The notes under the pieces are model-generated. The model saw only the letters and a list, made by a program, of their open reading frames with translations. It was not told the origin of the DNA and did not search any database. Both the position numbers and the translations under genes were made by a program. From contig CACYLQ010000005.1 in NCBI GenBank assembly GCA_902775195.1, positions 1-37,902 on the forward strand: a stretch of DNA of 37,902 bases, written 5' to 3'. Below, piece by piece: positions 14,976 through 22,905 of the stretch; the stretch's first letter is position 1; the number at the start of each line of letters is the position of its first letter. Source of the stretch: an uncultured Pseudobutyrivibrio sp. Its GTDB lineage: Bacteria; Bacillota; Clostridia; Lachnospirales; Lachnospiraceae.

Positions 14976-15050
14976 AGGCAGATATAATATCATGAATAAG
15001 GCTGTGGACAGCGGTTTATGGTTCTAGAAGTTGAGTAGATAGAAAAAGAT

Positions 15051-15515
15051 ATGAGTGATTTGTGGAAGAAAATTAATGATGATATACCAGAATATGTGAG
15101 TGATATTTGCTTAGACTATAATTTGAAATGTGAGAGAGTTTCAGATTTAAAAACTGCACTTTTGGGAGATAAATTTGCAATAGAATTTGGTATTAACAGG
15201 TTTGATGTTGATGTATATTATTTATATTTTGATGGCAATAAAATTGTCAAACATTCATGTGGTAATTTTTTTGCAAGAGCATTCGATGATTCAGATAGAA
15301 AAAATTTAATTAGTGGAAATGGCGTGGATGTAATTGTTAGAAATTGTCTTAAGGTAACAGTTAGTGGCTTAAGTAGCAAGTGGAGAAATGTTCTTCAAGG
15401 GGATACAAGTTGGCTAAAGGACTATAAGAAATCACCGTACTACGGAATGGATAAGTTGTCTGATGAAGAAAAATATGTGTTTGAGACCAATTTTTTATCT
15501 AATAATGAGCTATAA
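15051..15515 (+). CDS. hypothetical protein, possible orphan immunity protein
   Basis: 154 residues, cytoplasmic, no recognisable domain. The N-terminal half is beta-rich with alternating aromatic residues (FAIEFGINRFDVDVYYLYFD) and the C-terminal part ends in a charged helix. The ribosome site is weak (GATAGAAAAAGAT before the ATG). The 75 bases before it hold a short open remnant ending AVDSGLWF and no clear promoter. AT-rich codon use, small size and position downstream of an LXG toxin suggest an orphan immunity gene, but the sequence alone does not show this. Confidence 0.6.
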   Translation: MSDLWKKINDDIPEYVSDICLDYNLKCERVSDLKTALLGDKFAIEFGINRFDVDVYYLYFDGNKIVKHSCGNFFARAFDDSDRKNLISGNGVDVIVRNCLKVTVSGLSSKWRNVLQGDTSWLKDYKKSPYYGMDKLSDEEKYVFETNFLSNNEL

Positions 15516-15627
15516 GAGTAGATTACAATCAAGCTAGTGGACAAAATTTGGTGCCTACTTTTATAGAGTGCTCCATAAAGCAGATAAGATTATTTCTGCA
15601 TTTCCAAGATTTTAATAGGAGAAAAGC

Positions 15628-15984
15628 ATGTTTGAACATTCATTTAGAGTAGTAAAGGTAGGGACTTTTGAACAATTAGTAATGGACTTTAAAGATGAGA
15701 AATATGAAATATTGTCAATTTTTTTGGAATCAGAAGTTTCAAACTTTGGAGATTGGATTAAAGATACAATTGATAAGGTGCTTTCTGGAGAAAGTAATAA
15801 TCAAAAGATTGCGGGAAATTGCTGTGAATTAGAGATAAATAGAGATACTACAAAAATATTTGATAGTCTAGCTGAAGATGGTATGGGTAATTGGTGTGAA
15901 TTAAGTACTGTTGAACTAAGAGATATAATAAATTATTGGTGTGAAAAAGTAGATGAATTTAAAAGCGGTAAATTGAATCTGTGA
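15628..15984 (+). CDS. hypothetical protein, possible orphan immunity protein
   Basis: 118 residues, acidic, no signal peptide or membrane segment. Features seen are a beta-rich start (HSFRVVKVGTFEQLVMDF), a central Cys pair (GNCCELEINRD) and a C-terminal helix. I do not recognise the family; size, charge and context resemble contact-inhibition immunity proteins. TAGGAG at 15614-15619 is a good ribosome site for ATG 15628. The preceding 112 bases contain a 40-codon open remnant in another frame and no promoter that I can support. Last gene of the island. Confidence 0.62.
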   Translation: MFEHSFRVVKVGTFEQLVMDFKDEKYEILSIFLESEVSNFGDWIKDTIDKVLSGESNNQKIAGNCCELEINRDTTKIFDSLAEDGMGNWCELSTVELRDIINYWCEKVDEFKSGKLNL

Positions 15985-16060
15985 AATTAATTCGGGAAAT
16001 AATGTATTGGAGCCATATGTAGACCCTGGATAATTTGGCGCGCAATTAAATTAGGAAATA

Positions 16061-16415
16061 TTTAAGTGGATTTTAAGAATTGGAAGAATCCACTTAAAAG
16101 TTTGAGAGTAGGTTAAGTGATATAATAGAAAAATAATATTCACTTAAGAATGGATAAAGAATTTTAAATAAAGTTAAGTGTAATAACAAAATAGAGAATA
16201 CCACTTAAAAAATGTTAAGTGATATTCACATATACAGACAATTCACTTAACTATGTATACGACAGGCAATAAAAAGTTAAGTTAATTCAACTTTTTCTAC
16301 AAGAAACTTAACAGGAAAAGAGCTTTTTAAGTGAAGATTAAAAATATGGATTTTCACTTAACTTTAAAGAAAATTTTTGTTAAGTGAAAAGTGTTTTTTC
16401 CTATATTCACTTAAG
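16061..16415. repeat. array of seven TTAAGTG-N21/22-CACTTAA inverted-repeat units
   Basis: Units lie at 16062-16097, 16113-16147, 16174-16208, 16215-16250, 16277-16311, 16327-16361 and 16380-16414. Arms are 7 bp and extend to 8-12 bp in several units. The spacer is always 21 or 22 bases but its sequence differs in every unit. Unit 5 has TTAAGTT/AACTTAA, a change in both arms that keeps the symmetry. Unit starts are 51, 61, 41, 62, 50 and 53 bases apart, near multiples of 10. It could be a dimer-binding array or a chain of weak RNA hairpins. The function is unknown. Confidence 0.93.
16271..16298. terminator. possible bidirectional hairpin within the array
   Basis: AAAAAGTT (16271-16278) pairs with AACTTTTT (16289-16296) around a 10-base loop. 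The T run on either strand makes a weak terminator possible, for example for the toxin island. It uses the same bases as unit 5 of the array, so the two structures exclude each other. Confidence 0.35.
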
Positions 16416-16447
16416 TTGTTACTTTCTTTAGGGAAACGTTGGAGCTT

Positions 16448-16475
16448 TTGACAAAATATAAATATAAAATATAGA
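16448..16475 (+). promoter_or_regulatory. rpiB promoter
   Basis: A perfect -35 TTGACA (16448-16453) is followed after 16 bases by TATAGA (16470-16475). It lies 34 bases after the last unit of the inverted-repeat array and 27 bases before the rpiB ATG. Confidence 0.65.
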
Positions 16476-16501
16476 AATAAAATTAATGGAGGACAAATTA
16501 A

Positions 16502-16948
16502 ATGAAAATCGTAATCGCAAATGATCATGCAGCAACAGATTTAAAATTTGAGGTAAAGGAGTACATTGAGAGCCTTGGACATGAGGTAATCAATATCGGT
16601 ACAGATTCACACGAAAGCTGTCACTATCCTGAGTACGGCAAGAAGGCTGCTGATATGGTAGCAGCTGGTGAGGTGGACTGTGGTGTACTTATCTGTGGAA
16701 CAGGCGTAGGTATTTCCCTTGCAGCCAATAAAGTAAAAGGAATCAGATGTGGAGTTTGCTCAGATACAGCAACAGCTCGTCTTATCAAGCAGCACAACAA
16801 TGCCAACATGATTGCCTTTGGTGCAAGAATTGTTGGTTCAGAACTTGCGAAGGACATTGTTAAATCCTTCCTTGAGGCCGAGTTTGAGGGCGGCGGAAGA
16901 CATCAGCAGAGAATTGATATGATTTCAGCTATTGAAAATGGTGATTAA
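16502..16948 (+). CDS. rpiB: ribose 5-phosphate isomerase B
   Basis: Interconverts ribulose 5-phosphate and ribose 5-phosphate in the cytoplasmic pentose phosphate pathway; some relatives act on allose or galactose 6-phosphate. The 148 residues are standard. The phosphate/active-site parts are visible: NDHA (7-10, with His9), CGTGVG (65-70) with catalytic Cys65, SLAANK, and His98 in KQHNNANM. These residues favour true RpiB over LacA/LacB. ATGGAGGA at 16486-16493 is the ribosome site. It has its own promoter, downstream of the inverted-repeat array. Codon use returns here to the housekeeping type, so the island ends before it. Confidence 0.94.
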   Translation: MKIVIANDHAATDLKFEVKEYIESLGHEVINIGTDSHESCHYPEYGKKAADMVAAGEVDCGVLICGTGVGISLAANKVKGIRCGVCSDTATARLIKQHNNANMIAFGARIVGSELAKDIVKSFLEAEFEGGGRHQQRIDMISAIENGD

Positions 16949-16960
16949 GTCTGATATAAT

Positions 16961-16988
16961 TTGTCAGTCTGCGAAGTATTCGTACATA
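16961..16988 (+). promoter_or_regulatory. putative tig promoter
   Basis: TTGTCA (16961-16966), 16 bases, TACATA (16983-16988), in the 90-base gap between rpiB and tig. No terminator is seen between the two genes, so read-through from rpiB is also possible. Confidence 0.45.
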
Positions 16989-17038
16989 AAAGACTTTTTA
17001 GTCTACCTATATATATTTTAGAGGAGGATTATTAGTAA

Positions 17039-18433
17039 ATGAACGTACAGGTAGAAAATCTTGAGAAGAACATGGCAAAGCTTACAGTCACAGTTGATGC
17101 AGCTGAGCTAGAAAAGGCTATTACAAAGGCTTATAACAAGCAGAAGAACAGCATTTCTGTTCCTGGTTTTAGAAAGGGTAAGGTTCCTCAGCACATGATC
17201 GAGAAGATGTATGGCGCAGAGATTTTCTATGAGGACGCTGCTAATATCATCATGCAGGATACTTATCCAGCAGCTTATGAAGAGTCTAAGCTTGATATCG
17301 TATCACAGCCTAAGATTGACATCACACAGCTTGAAAAGGGTAAGGATTTCATCTACACAGCAGAAGTTGCTGTTAAGCCAGAAGTTAAGCTTGGTAAGTA
17401 CAAGGGTGTATCTGTAACAAAGATTGATTCAAAGGTTACAGCTACAGAAGTTAACAACACAATCAAGGCTGAGCTTGAGAGAGATGCTCGTATGGTTACA
17501 AAGACAGGTAAGGCTTCTAAGGGTGATACAGCTACTATCGATTTTGAAGGCTTCATTGACGGTGTTGCATTCGAAGGCGGTAAGGGTGAGAACTATGATC
17601 TTGAACTTGGTTCAGGTTCATTCATTCCTGGTTTCGAAGATCAGCTTATCGGTCACAAGGCTGGTGAGGATGTTGAAGTTGAAGTTACATTCCCAGAGAA
17701 CTATCAGGCAGATGACCTTGCTGGTAAGCCAGCAGTATTCAAGTGCCACATCCACGAAGTAAAGGGTAAGGATGTTCCAAAGCTTGATGAGGAATATGTA
17801 TCAGATCATACAGAGTTCGAAACAGTAGAAGATTACAAGGCTTCTGTTAAGGAACGTCTTGAGAACAATAAGAAGGCTGAAGGCCGTCGTGCACAGGAAG
17901 ACGAAGCAATCGCTAAGATCGTTGAGGATTCAGAGATGGAAATCCCAGACGCTATGCTTGATTACCAGGTAGAGAACATGATTAACGATTTCGCTAACAA
18001 CATGGCACAGCAGGGTCTTTCACTTCAGCAGTACATGCAGTTCACAGGCATGACAATGGATGCATTCCGTGATCAGGTTCGTCCAGATGCACTTAGCCGT
18101 ACACAGTCTTCACTTGTACTTGAGGCTATTGCAAAGGCTGAGAAGATTGAAGCTTCTGATGCTGATGTTGATGCTAAGCTTGAAGAGCTTTCTAAGCAGT
18201 ACGGCATGGAACTTGAGCAGATCAAGAACCTTGTTGGCGAGAACGAGAAGGAGTCTATGAAGAAGGATATCGCTATCGAAAAGGCTATCGAGCTTATCAT
18301 GGACAACGTTAAGGAAACAGCTAAGAAGAAGGCTACAAAGAAGGCTGAGGATGCAGAAGGCGCTGAGGCTGAGGAAAAGCCAGCAAAGAAGACTACAAAG
18401 AAGTCTACTAAGAAAGAGTCTACAGAAGAGTAA
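17039..18433 (+). CDS. tig: trigger factor
   Basis: Ribosome-bound chaperone and peptidyl-prolyl isomerase that receives nascent chains at the exit tunnel. Domains: ribosome-binding N-domain (about 1-145) with signature GFRKGKVP (43-50); FKBP-type isomerase domain (about 150-240) with GDTATIDFEGFIDGVAFEGG; helical C-domain (about 245-425). The last 35 residues are a Lys/Glu/Ala/Thr tail (KKATKKAEDAEGAEAEEKPA), longer and more charged than usual. GAGGAGGA (17021-17028) sets the start. It stands before clpP and clpX, the conserved tig-clpP-clpX order of bacteria that links folding with degradation. Confidence 0.96.
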   Translation: MNVQVENLEKNMAKLTVTVDAAELEKAITKAYNKQKNSISVPGFRKGKVPQHMIEKMYGAEIFYEDAANIIMQDTYPAAYEESKLDIVSQPKIDITQLEKGKDFIYTAEVAVKPEVKLGKYKGVSVTKIDSKVTATEVNNTIKAELERDARMVTKTGKASKGDTATIDFEGFIDGVAFEGGKGENYDLELGSGSFIPGFEDQLIGHKAGEDVEVEVTFPENYQADDLAGKPAVFKCHIHEVKGKDVPKLDEEYVSDHTEFETVEDYKASVKERLENNKKAEGRRAQEDEAIAKIVEDSEMEIPDAMLDYQVENMINDFANNMAQQGLSLQQYMQFTGMTMDAFRDQVRPDALSRTQSSLVLEAIAKAEKIEASDADVDAKLEELSKQYGMELEQIKNLVGENEKESMKKDIAIEKAIELIMDNVKETAKKKATKKAEDAEGAEAEEKPAKKTTKKSTKKESTEE

Positions 18434-18438
18434 TAAGT

Positions 18439-18460
18439 GTTAAGATTTTATTAACTTTTT
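18439..18460 (+). terminator. weak intrinsic terminator after tig
   Basis: GTTAA (18439-18443), 7-base loop, TTAAC (18451-18455) and five T. The stem is short and AT-rich, so termination is probably partial. Confidence 0.45.
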
Positions 18461-18469
18461 GTAAAATCA

Positions 18470-18498
18470 AAGACAGGGACTCTCAAAATATATATAAT
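18470..18498 (+). promoter_or_regulatory. clpP promoter
   Basis: AAGACA (18470-18475), 17 bases, perfect TATAAT (18493-18498). Transcription would start near 18505, giving an 85-base leader before clpP that begins with a hairpin. No CtsR direct repeat is visible. Confidence 0.65.
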
Positions 18499-18512
18499 AA
18501 ATATCGAAGTCA

Positions 18513-18545
18513 CACACTAGCCTGGGCTTATGCTCGGGCTTAGTG
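18513..18545 (+). promoter_or_regulatory. hairpin in the clpP 5' leader
   Basis: CACTA-GCC (18515-18522) pairs with GGC-TAGTG (18536-18544, one bulged T), and an inner GGC/GCT stem closes a TTAT loop. No T run follows, so it is not a terminator. It would sit at the 5' end of the clpP transcript and could affect stability or translation. Confidence 0.45.
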
Positions 18546-18589
18546 TCTATTTAAAACACACTAAATTTTTGCTACAGGAGGACAAAATA

Positions 18590-19174
18590 ATGGCAACAAT
18601 TCCTTATGTCATTGAACAGAATTCTCGCGGCGAGCGTTCTTATGATATTTATTCTAGATTATTAAAGGATCGTATTATTTTCTTAGGTGAGGAAGTTAAC
18701 GAAACAACAGCATCTCTTACAGTTGCTCAGCTTCTTTTCCTTGAATCAGAGGATCCTAGCAAGGATATTCACCTTTACATCAATAGCCCAGGCGGTAGCG
18801 TAACAGCAGGTATGGCTATTTATGATACTATGCAGTACATCAAATGTGATGTTTCTACTATCTGTATTGGTATGGCAGCTTCAATGGGTGCATTCCTTCT
18901 TGCAGGTGGTCAGAAGGGTAAGAGATTTGCTCTTCCAAACGCAGAGGTTATGATTCATCAGCCACTTGGCGGTGCTAAGGGTCAGGCAACAGAAATCGAA
19001 ATCGCTGCTAAGAACATCTTAAAGACAAGAGAAAAGTTAAACCGTATGCTTGCTGAAAATACAGGTAAGCCATACGAACAGGTATGCGCAGATACAGAGC
19101 GTGATCATTGGCTTGATGCTAAGGAAGCACTTGATTATGGTCTTATCGACGAAATTATTACAAAGAAAAATTAG
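18590..19174 (+). CDS. clpP: ATP-dependent Clp protease, proteolytic subunit ClpP
   Basis: Serine peptidase that forms a tetradecameric chamber and degrades proteins fed by ClpX and other Clp ATPases. The 194-residue product is complete. The catalytic triad is in textbook numbering: Ser98 (GMAASMG), His123 (MIHQP) and Asp172 (ERDHW). The start ATG 18590 has CAGGAGGA eight bases upstream; an in-frame start at 18530 would add 20 residues unlike the family and overlap the leader hairpin. The 61-base gap to clpX has no terminator, so the pair is probably one transcript. Confidence 0.97.
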   Translation: MATIPYVIEQNSRGERSYDIYSRLLKDRIIFLGEEVNETTASLTVAQLLFLESEDPSKDIHLYINSPGGSVTAGMAIYDTMQYIKCDVSTICIGMAASMGAFLLAGGQKGKRFALPNAEVMIHQPLGGAKGQATEIEIAAKNILKTREKLNRMLAENTGKPYEQVCADTERDHWLDAKEALDYGLIDEIITKKN

Positions 19175-19235
19175 TTAATATCCGATATATATTTTATAGG
19201 GGACTATTAATAATTAGAGAGTTTATGAGGTAATT

Positions 19236-20519
19236 ATGGCAAGAAACGATGATAAAATCCGTTGCTCTTTTTGCGGAAAGACACAAAATCAGGTTCGCAA
19301 GCTTATTGCAGGCCCTAATGGGGCATTCATCTGTGATGAGTGTGTTGATATCTGCCAGGAAATAATTGTTGAGGAGCTAGAGGATTTTGGCCCACAGGAG
19401 GATTCAGATTCAATCGAAATCAACCTTCAGAAGCCAGAGGATATGAAAGCATTCCTTGACGAATATGTTATCGGACAGGATGAGGCAAAGAAGGTATTAT
19501 CAGTAGCTGTATACAATCACTACAAACGTATCATGGCTAACCCAGATGATATTGATGTTGAGCTTCAGAAGAGTAACGTTCTTATGCTTGGCCCAACAGG
19601 TTCAGGTAAGACACTCCTTGCACAAACACTTGCAAGAGTTCTTGGTGTTCCATTTGCAATCGCAGATGCAACAACACTTACAGAGGCAGGTTATGTTGGT
19701 GAGGATGTTGAAAACATCTTACTTAAGCTTATTCAGGCAGCAGATTTTGATATTAAAAAAGCAGAAATTGGTATTGTCTACATCGATGAGATAGACAAGA
19801 TTACTAAGAAATCTGAAAATGTATCAATCACTCGTGACGTTTCTGGTGAGGGTGTTCAGCAGGCACTTCTTAAGATTATCGAAGGAACTGTAGCTAACGT
19901 TCCACCACAGGGCGGACGTAAGCATCCACAGCAGGAAACAATCGCAATTGATACAAAGAATATCTTATTTATCTGCGGTGGCGCATTTGAAGGCTTAGAC
20001 AAAATCATTTCTCAGCGTACAGATGTTAGCCAGATTGGTTTTGGTGCAGATATTAAGGATAAGAACAAGCAGAAGGTGGATGATTTACTTCAGCAGGTTC
20101 TTCCACAGGATTTCATCAAATTCGGTCTTATTCCAGAGTTTATCGGCCGTGTGCCTATCAACGTATCTCTTAAGGAGCTTACAGAGGACGATATGATTAG
20201 AATTCTTAGAGAGCCTAAGAATTCTCTTACAAAGCAGTACGAAGCTCTATTTAAGATGGATGGCGTTAAGCTTCATTTTGAGGATGAGGCACTTCGCGAA
20301 ATCGCTAAGAAGTCAATCGAAAGAAAGACAGGTGCTCGTGGTCTTCGTGCAATCGTAGAGAATGTTATGATGGATTACATGTATCATGTACCATCAGACG
20401 AATCAATTACAGAGATTACAGTTACTAAGGAAATGGTTGATGACAACTTGCTTCTTATTGACAAGGATGATGAAGGCAGCGTTGTCTCAATCGAAGACAA
20501 GAAGGAAAAGAGTGCGTAA
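19236..20519 (+). CDS. clpX: ATP-dependent Clp protease, ATP-binding subunit ClpX
   Basis: Hexameric AAA+ unfoldase that recognises tagged substrates and threads them into ClpP. The N-terminal zinc-binding domain shows Cys10, Cys13, Cys33 and Cys36. Walker A is GPTGSGKT (119-126), the pore loop GYVG follows in [11 protein letters not shown], and Walker B is IVYIDEID. The IGF-type loop needed for ClpP docking is represented by QIGFGAD. 427 residues, normal length. Its TAA overlaps the ATG of engB by one base. The lon gene often found at this place in Firmicutes is absent. Confidence 0.97.
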   Translation: MARNDDKIRCSFCGKTQNQVRKLIAGPNGAFICDECVDICQEIIVEELEDFGPQEDSDSIEINLQKPEDMKAFLDEYVIGQDEAKKVLSVAVYNHYKRIMANPDDIDVELQKSNVLMLGPTGSGKTLLAQTLARVLGVPFAIADATTLTEAGYVGEDVENILLKLIQAADFDIKKAEIGIVYIDEIDKITKKSENVSITRDVSGEGVQQALLKIIEGTVANVPPQGGRKHPQQETIAIDTKNILFICGGAFEGLDKIISQRTDVSQIGFGADIKDKNKQKVDDLLQQVLPQDFIKFGLIPEFIGRVPINVSLKELTEDDMIRILREPKNSLTKQYEALFKMDGVKLHFEDEALREIAKKSIERKTGARGLRAIVENVMMDYMYHVPSDESITEITVTKEMVDDNLLLIDKDDEGSVVSIEDKKEKSA

Positions 20520-21139
20520 TGGTTATCAGATCATGTAATCTTGAAACAGTATGTGGTCCTACATCAGATTTGCCTAAGAACGACCTTCCAGAGGTTGCTT
20601 TCGCAGGCAAATCTAACGTAGGTAAATCATCGCTTATAAATGCGGTTATGAACCGCAAAGCTCTTGCAAGAGTATCAGCACAGCCGGGCAAGACTCAGAC
20701 AATAAATTTCTATAATATCAACGACGAAATTTATGTAGTAGATTTGCCGGGCTATGGTTTTGCAAAGGCATCTGAAAAGGAACGAGAAAGATGGGGAAAA
20801 ATGATTGAAACATATCTAAACACATCAGATATGATTCGTGCAGTTTTCCTACTTGTTGATATTAGACATGCTCCATCTGCTAACGATAAACAGATGTATG
20901 AATGGATGGATTATGTTGGATACGACCCAATCGTTATTGCTACAAAGGCTGACAAAATAAAACGTAGCCAGCTTGATAAGCAAATCAAAATATTACGAGA
21001 GGGCCTAGGTGCCAGCAAGGAAACTATTATTGTTCCATTTTCGTCGCAGACTAAGCAGGGTCTCGACACAATCCAGGATTTCTTGGACCAGGTAATCGAA
21101 AACGAAGCTAGTCTGACAGACGTAGAGGACTTAGACTAA
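20519..21139 (+). CDS. engB: ribosome biogenesis GTPase EngB (YihA/YsxC)
   Basis: Essential GTPase needed for assembly of the large ribosomal subunit. 206 residues. G1 is AGKSNVGKSS (29-38), G3 is DLPGYGFA, G4 is TKADK and G5 lies near PFSSQT. The acidic C-terminal tail (ENEASLTDVEDLD) is slightly longer than usual. Its start overlaps the clpX stop and its own stop overlaps the next ATG (TAATG at both ends), so translation of clpX, engB and the metal-binding lipoprotein gene is coupled. Confidence 0.96.
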   Translation: MVIRSCNLETVCGPTSDLPKNDLPEVAFAGKSNVGKSSLINAVMNRKALARVSAQPGKTQTINFYNINDEIYVVDLPGYGFAKASEKERERWGKMIETYLNTSDMIRAVFLLVDIRHAPSANDKQMYEWMDYVGYDPIVIATKADKIKRSQLDKQIKILREGLGASKETIIVPFSSQTKQGLDTIQDFLDQVIENEASLTDVEDLD

Positions 21140-22113
21140 TGAAAAATAAATTTTTATTTGTGCTGCTATTGCTTATATCAATTAGTGTTGTTAGCTTTTG
21201 CAGCACATTTTTTTATGTAAAATATAATAAAGTGGAAGTGGTAGAGACGGACATGCTTATAATGACAAGCTGCAACCCAGTTTATCTTGCTGCCTGTAAC
21301 GTGGTGGGGGATATTGATGGCATCACTGTGGAAAACTTATCCCAGCCAACCACAGGATGTTTACATGACTACACACTCACAACAGAGGATATGAAGAATC
21401 TGGCAGCAGCTGATGTTTTAATTGTAAATGGTGGCGGCATGGAAGGATATCTTGAGGATGTTATTGCTGCGTATCCAGACCTTACCATCATCGATACTTT
21501 CGAAGCAGTAGAGGATACATATCCTATTATTGCCGAAGCAGAAGATGAAGAAGAGCATGAAGAAGAGCATGTTCATGGTGAAGAGGGTGAAGAACATCAT
21601 CATCAGGGTGAATTTAACAGCCACATTTGGATGAGTGAAGAGATATATGCCGGTCAGGTAATTGCTATTGCCGATGGACTAGCAGATATCGATGAAGCTC
21701 ATGCTACAGAATTTAAAGCTAATGCAAATAGCTTTAATGATATTATGAAATCTCATATCGATAAGAGTGGACTTGATGAGGTATTAGCTGGTGAGAATGT
21801 TGCAATTCTTCATGAAGCTTTTGCTTACACAGCCCAGTCACTTGGGGCTAATGTTGTTGCTACTATGGATTTGGACGAAGAGCGTCAGGTTAGTGCAGGA
21901 GAGGTTAGCAGCTTTATCGATTCAATTAATAAAAACAATGTGAAGGTTGTTTTTGCTGAATATGATTATGGCCATGCCATGGGTAAGCTTATTGAAGAAC
22001 AGACTGATGCCAAGGTAGTATATCTGGAGACATTGGTTCATGGTACTTATGATAAGGACGATTATATCACGGTGCTTAGTAAAAACTATGCTTTAATTCA
22101 GAATAGTTTATAA
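21139..22113 (+). CDS. znuA: zinc/manganese ABC transporter, metal-binding protein (ZnuA-like)
   Basis: Extracellular metal-binding component of a high-affinity cluster A-I (ZnuABC) importer, 324 residues. A hydrophobic N-terminal segment (about 5-27) anchors or exports it; the Cys in VSFCS is a poor lipobox because Phe precedes it. Metal ligands are likely His in GCLHDY, NSHIWM and LHEAFAY plus Asp/Glu in AEYDYGH. A His/Glu-rich loop (about 135-155, EEHEEEHVHGEEGEEHHHQG) is typical of zinc rather than manganese proteins. It overlaps engB by one base and is followed by its ATPase and permease. No Zur-type operator is visible, as expected without a separate promoter. Confidence 0.9.
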   Translation: MKNKFLFVLLLLISISVVSFCSTFFYVKYNKVEVVETDMLIMTSCNPVYLAACNVVGDIDGITVENLSQPTTGCLHDYTLTTEDMKNLAAADVLIVNGGGMEGYLEDVIAAYPDLTIIDTFEAVEDTYPIIAEAEDEEEHEEEHVHGEEGEEHHHQGEFNSHIWMSEEIYAGQVIAIADGLADIDEAHATEFKANANSFNDIMKSHIDKSGLDEVLAGENVAILHEAFAYTAQSLGANVVATMDLDEERQVSAGEVSSFIDSINKNNVKVVFAEYDYGHAMGKLIEEQTDAKVVYLETLVHGTYDKDDYITVLSKNYALIQNSL

Positions 22114-22143
22114 GTAACATAGCAAAGTAGGGAAAGATAAAAC

Positions 22144-22905
22144 ATGAAAAAAATTATTCCATGTGGATTCCACTGTATAAAAATTAAAGACTTGGGTGTC
22201 AGCTTTGGTGACCAGCAGGTATTAGAAAACATTAATCTGCACATTCACTGTGGACAGATTTCTGCTGTTATCGGTCGAAATGGAGCAGGCAAATCTACTT
22301 TTGTAAGAGCTATTCTTGACGAAGTTCCTCATACTGGAGAGATTTTGTTCAAGAACAAGATGGACAATACCATTCAGGGCTTGCGTATAGGCTATGTTCC
22401 ACAGACAGTTAACATCGACAGAACAACACCACTTTCTGTATACGATATGTTCCAAAGCTTCACTGGCAAATTACCAATTCTTGTTAAGACTAAAAAAGAG
22501 CATGACCATGTAAAGGAAGCTTTAGCAGAGTTTGATGTTGAACATCTTATTGACCAGCCAGTTGGAACACTTTCTGGTGGTCAGCTTCAGAGGGTACTTC
22601 TTGCGATGGCTGTACACGATACACCAAATCTTTTGCTTTTGGATGAGCCAGTTTCTGGAATAGATAAAAACGGTATGGATGCCTTCTATGAGAAAATGCA
22701 ATATCTTAAGGAGACACACGACCTTGCAATCATCCTGGTAAGTCACGATTTGGATTATGTATATAAATATGCAGACAATGTTATTCTTATAGACAAAACT
22801 GTTACCGCAGCTGGAAAGCCAAAGCATGTATTTGAATCAGATGCATTCAAGAATGTCTTTGGAAAGGGCGCTACAGGAGAAGTGGAGGTGAGTGCAAATG
22901 TTTAA
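22144..22905 (+). CDS. znuC: zinc/manganese ABC transporter, ATP-binding protein (ZnuC-like)
   Basis: Cytoplasmic ATPase that powers the adjacent metal importer. 253 residues with Walker A GRNGAGKST (44-52), Q-loop in YVPQTV, signature LSGGQLQR, Walker B LLLLDEP and H-loop in LVSHDLDY. The extended His/Cys start (PCGFHC) is unusual but the core is standard. Thirty bases separate it from the binding-protein gene. Its last bases overlap the permease start by 8. Confidence 0.93.
   Translation: MKKIIPCGFHCIKIKDLGVSFGDQQVLENINLHIHCGQISAVIGRNGAGKSTFVRAILDEVPHTGEILFKNKMDNTIQGLRIGYVPQTVNIDRTTPLSVYDMFQSFTGKLPILVKTKKEHDHVKEALAEFDVEHLIDQPVGTLSGGQLQRVLLAMAVHDTPNLLLLDEPVSGIDKNGMDAFYEKMQYLKETHDLAIILVSHDLDYVYKYADNVILIDKTVTAAGKPKHVFESDAFKNVFGKGATGEVEVSANV

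Larger units (their letters stand above)
15985..16501. other. 517-base gene-free stretch carrying an inverted-repeat array
   Basis: No open frame with a ribosome site is present on either strand. The first 50 bases contain a short in-frame tail reading NNVLEPYVDPG then stop, which may be a gene remnant. The bulk (16061-16415) is a regular inverted-repeat array, described separately. The rpiB promoter lies after it. Confidence 0.8.

Noticed and set aside
16061-16415. CRISPR array or type III toxin-antitoxin RNA repeats
   Set aside because: Only 7-bp arms recur, in inverted order, with no direct repeat of 20 or more bases. No cas gene or ToxN-like gene is adjacent, and the cores are unrelated to one another.
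18530-18589. Twenty-residue N-terminal extension of ClpP
   Set aside because: It would be encoded within the leader hairpin, lacks a ribosome site and does not resemble ClpP; ATG 18590 has a strong site and gives canonical numbering.
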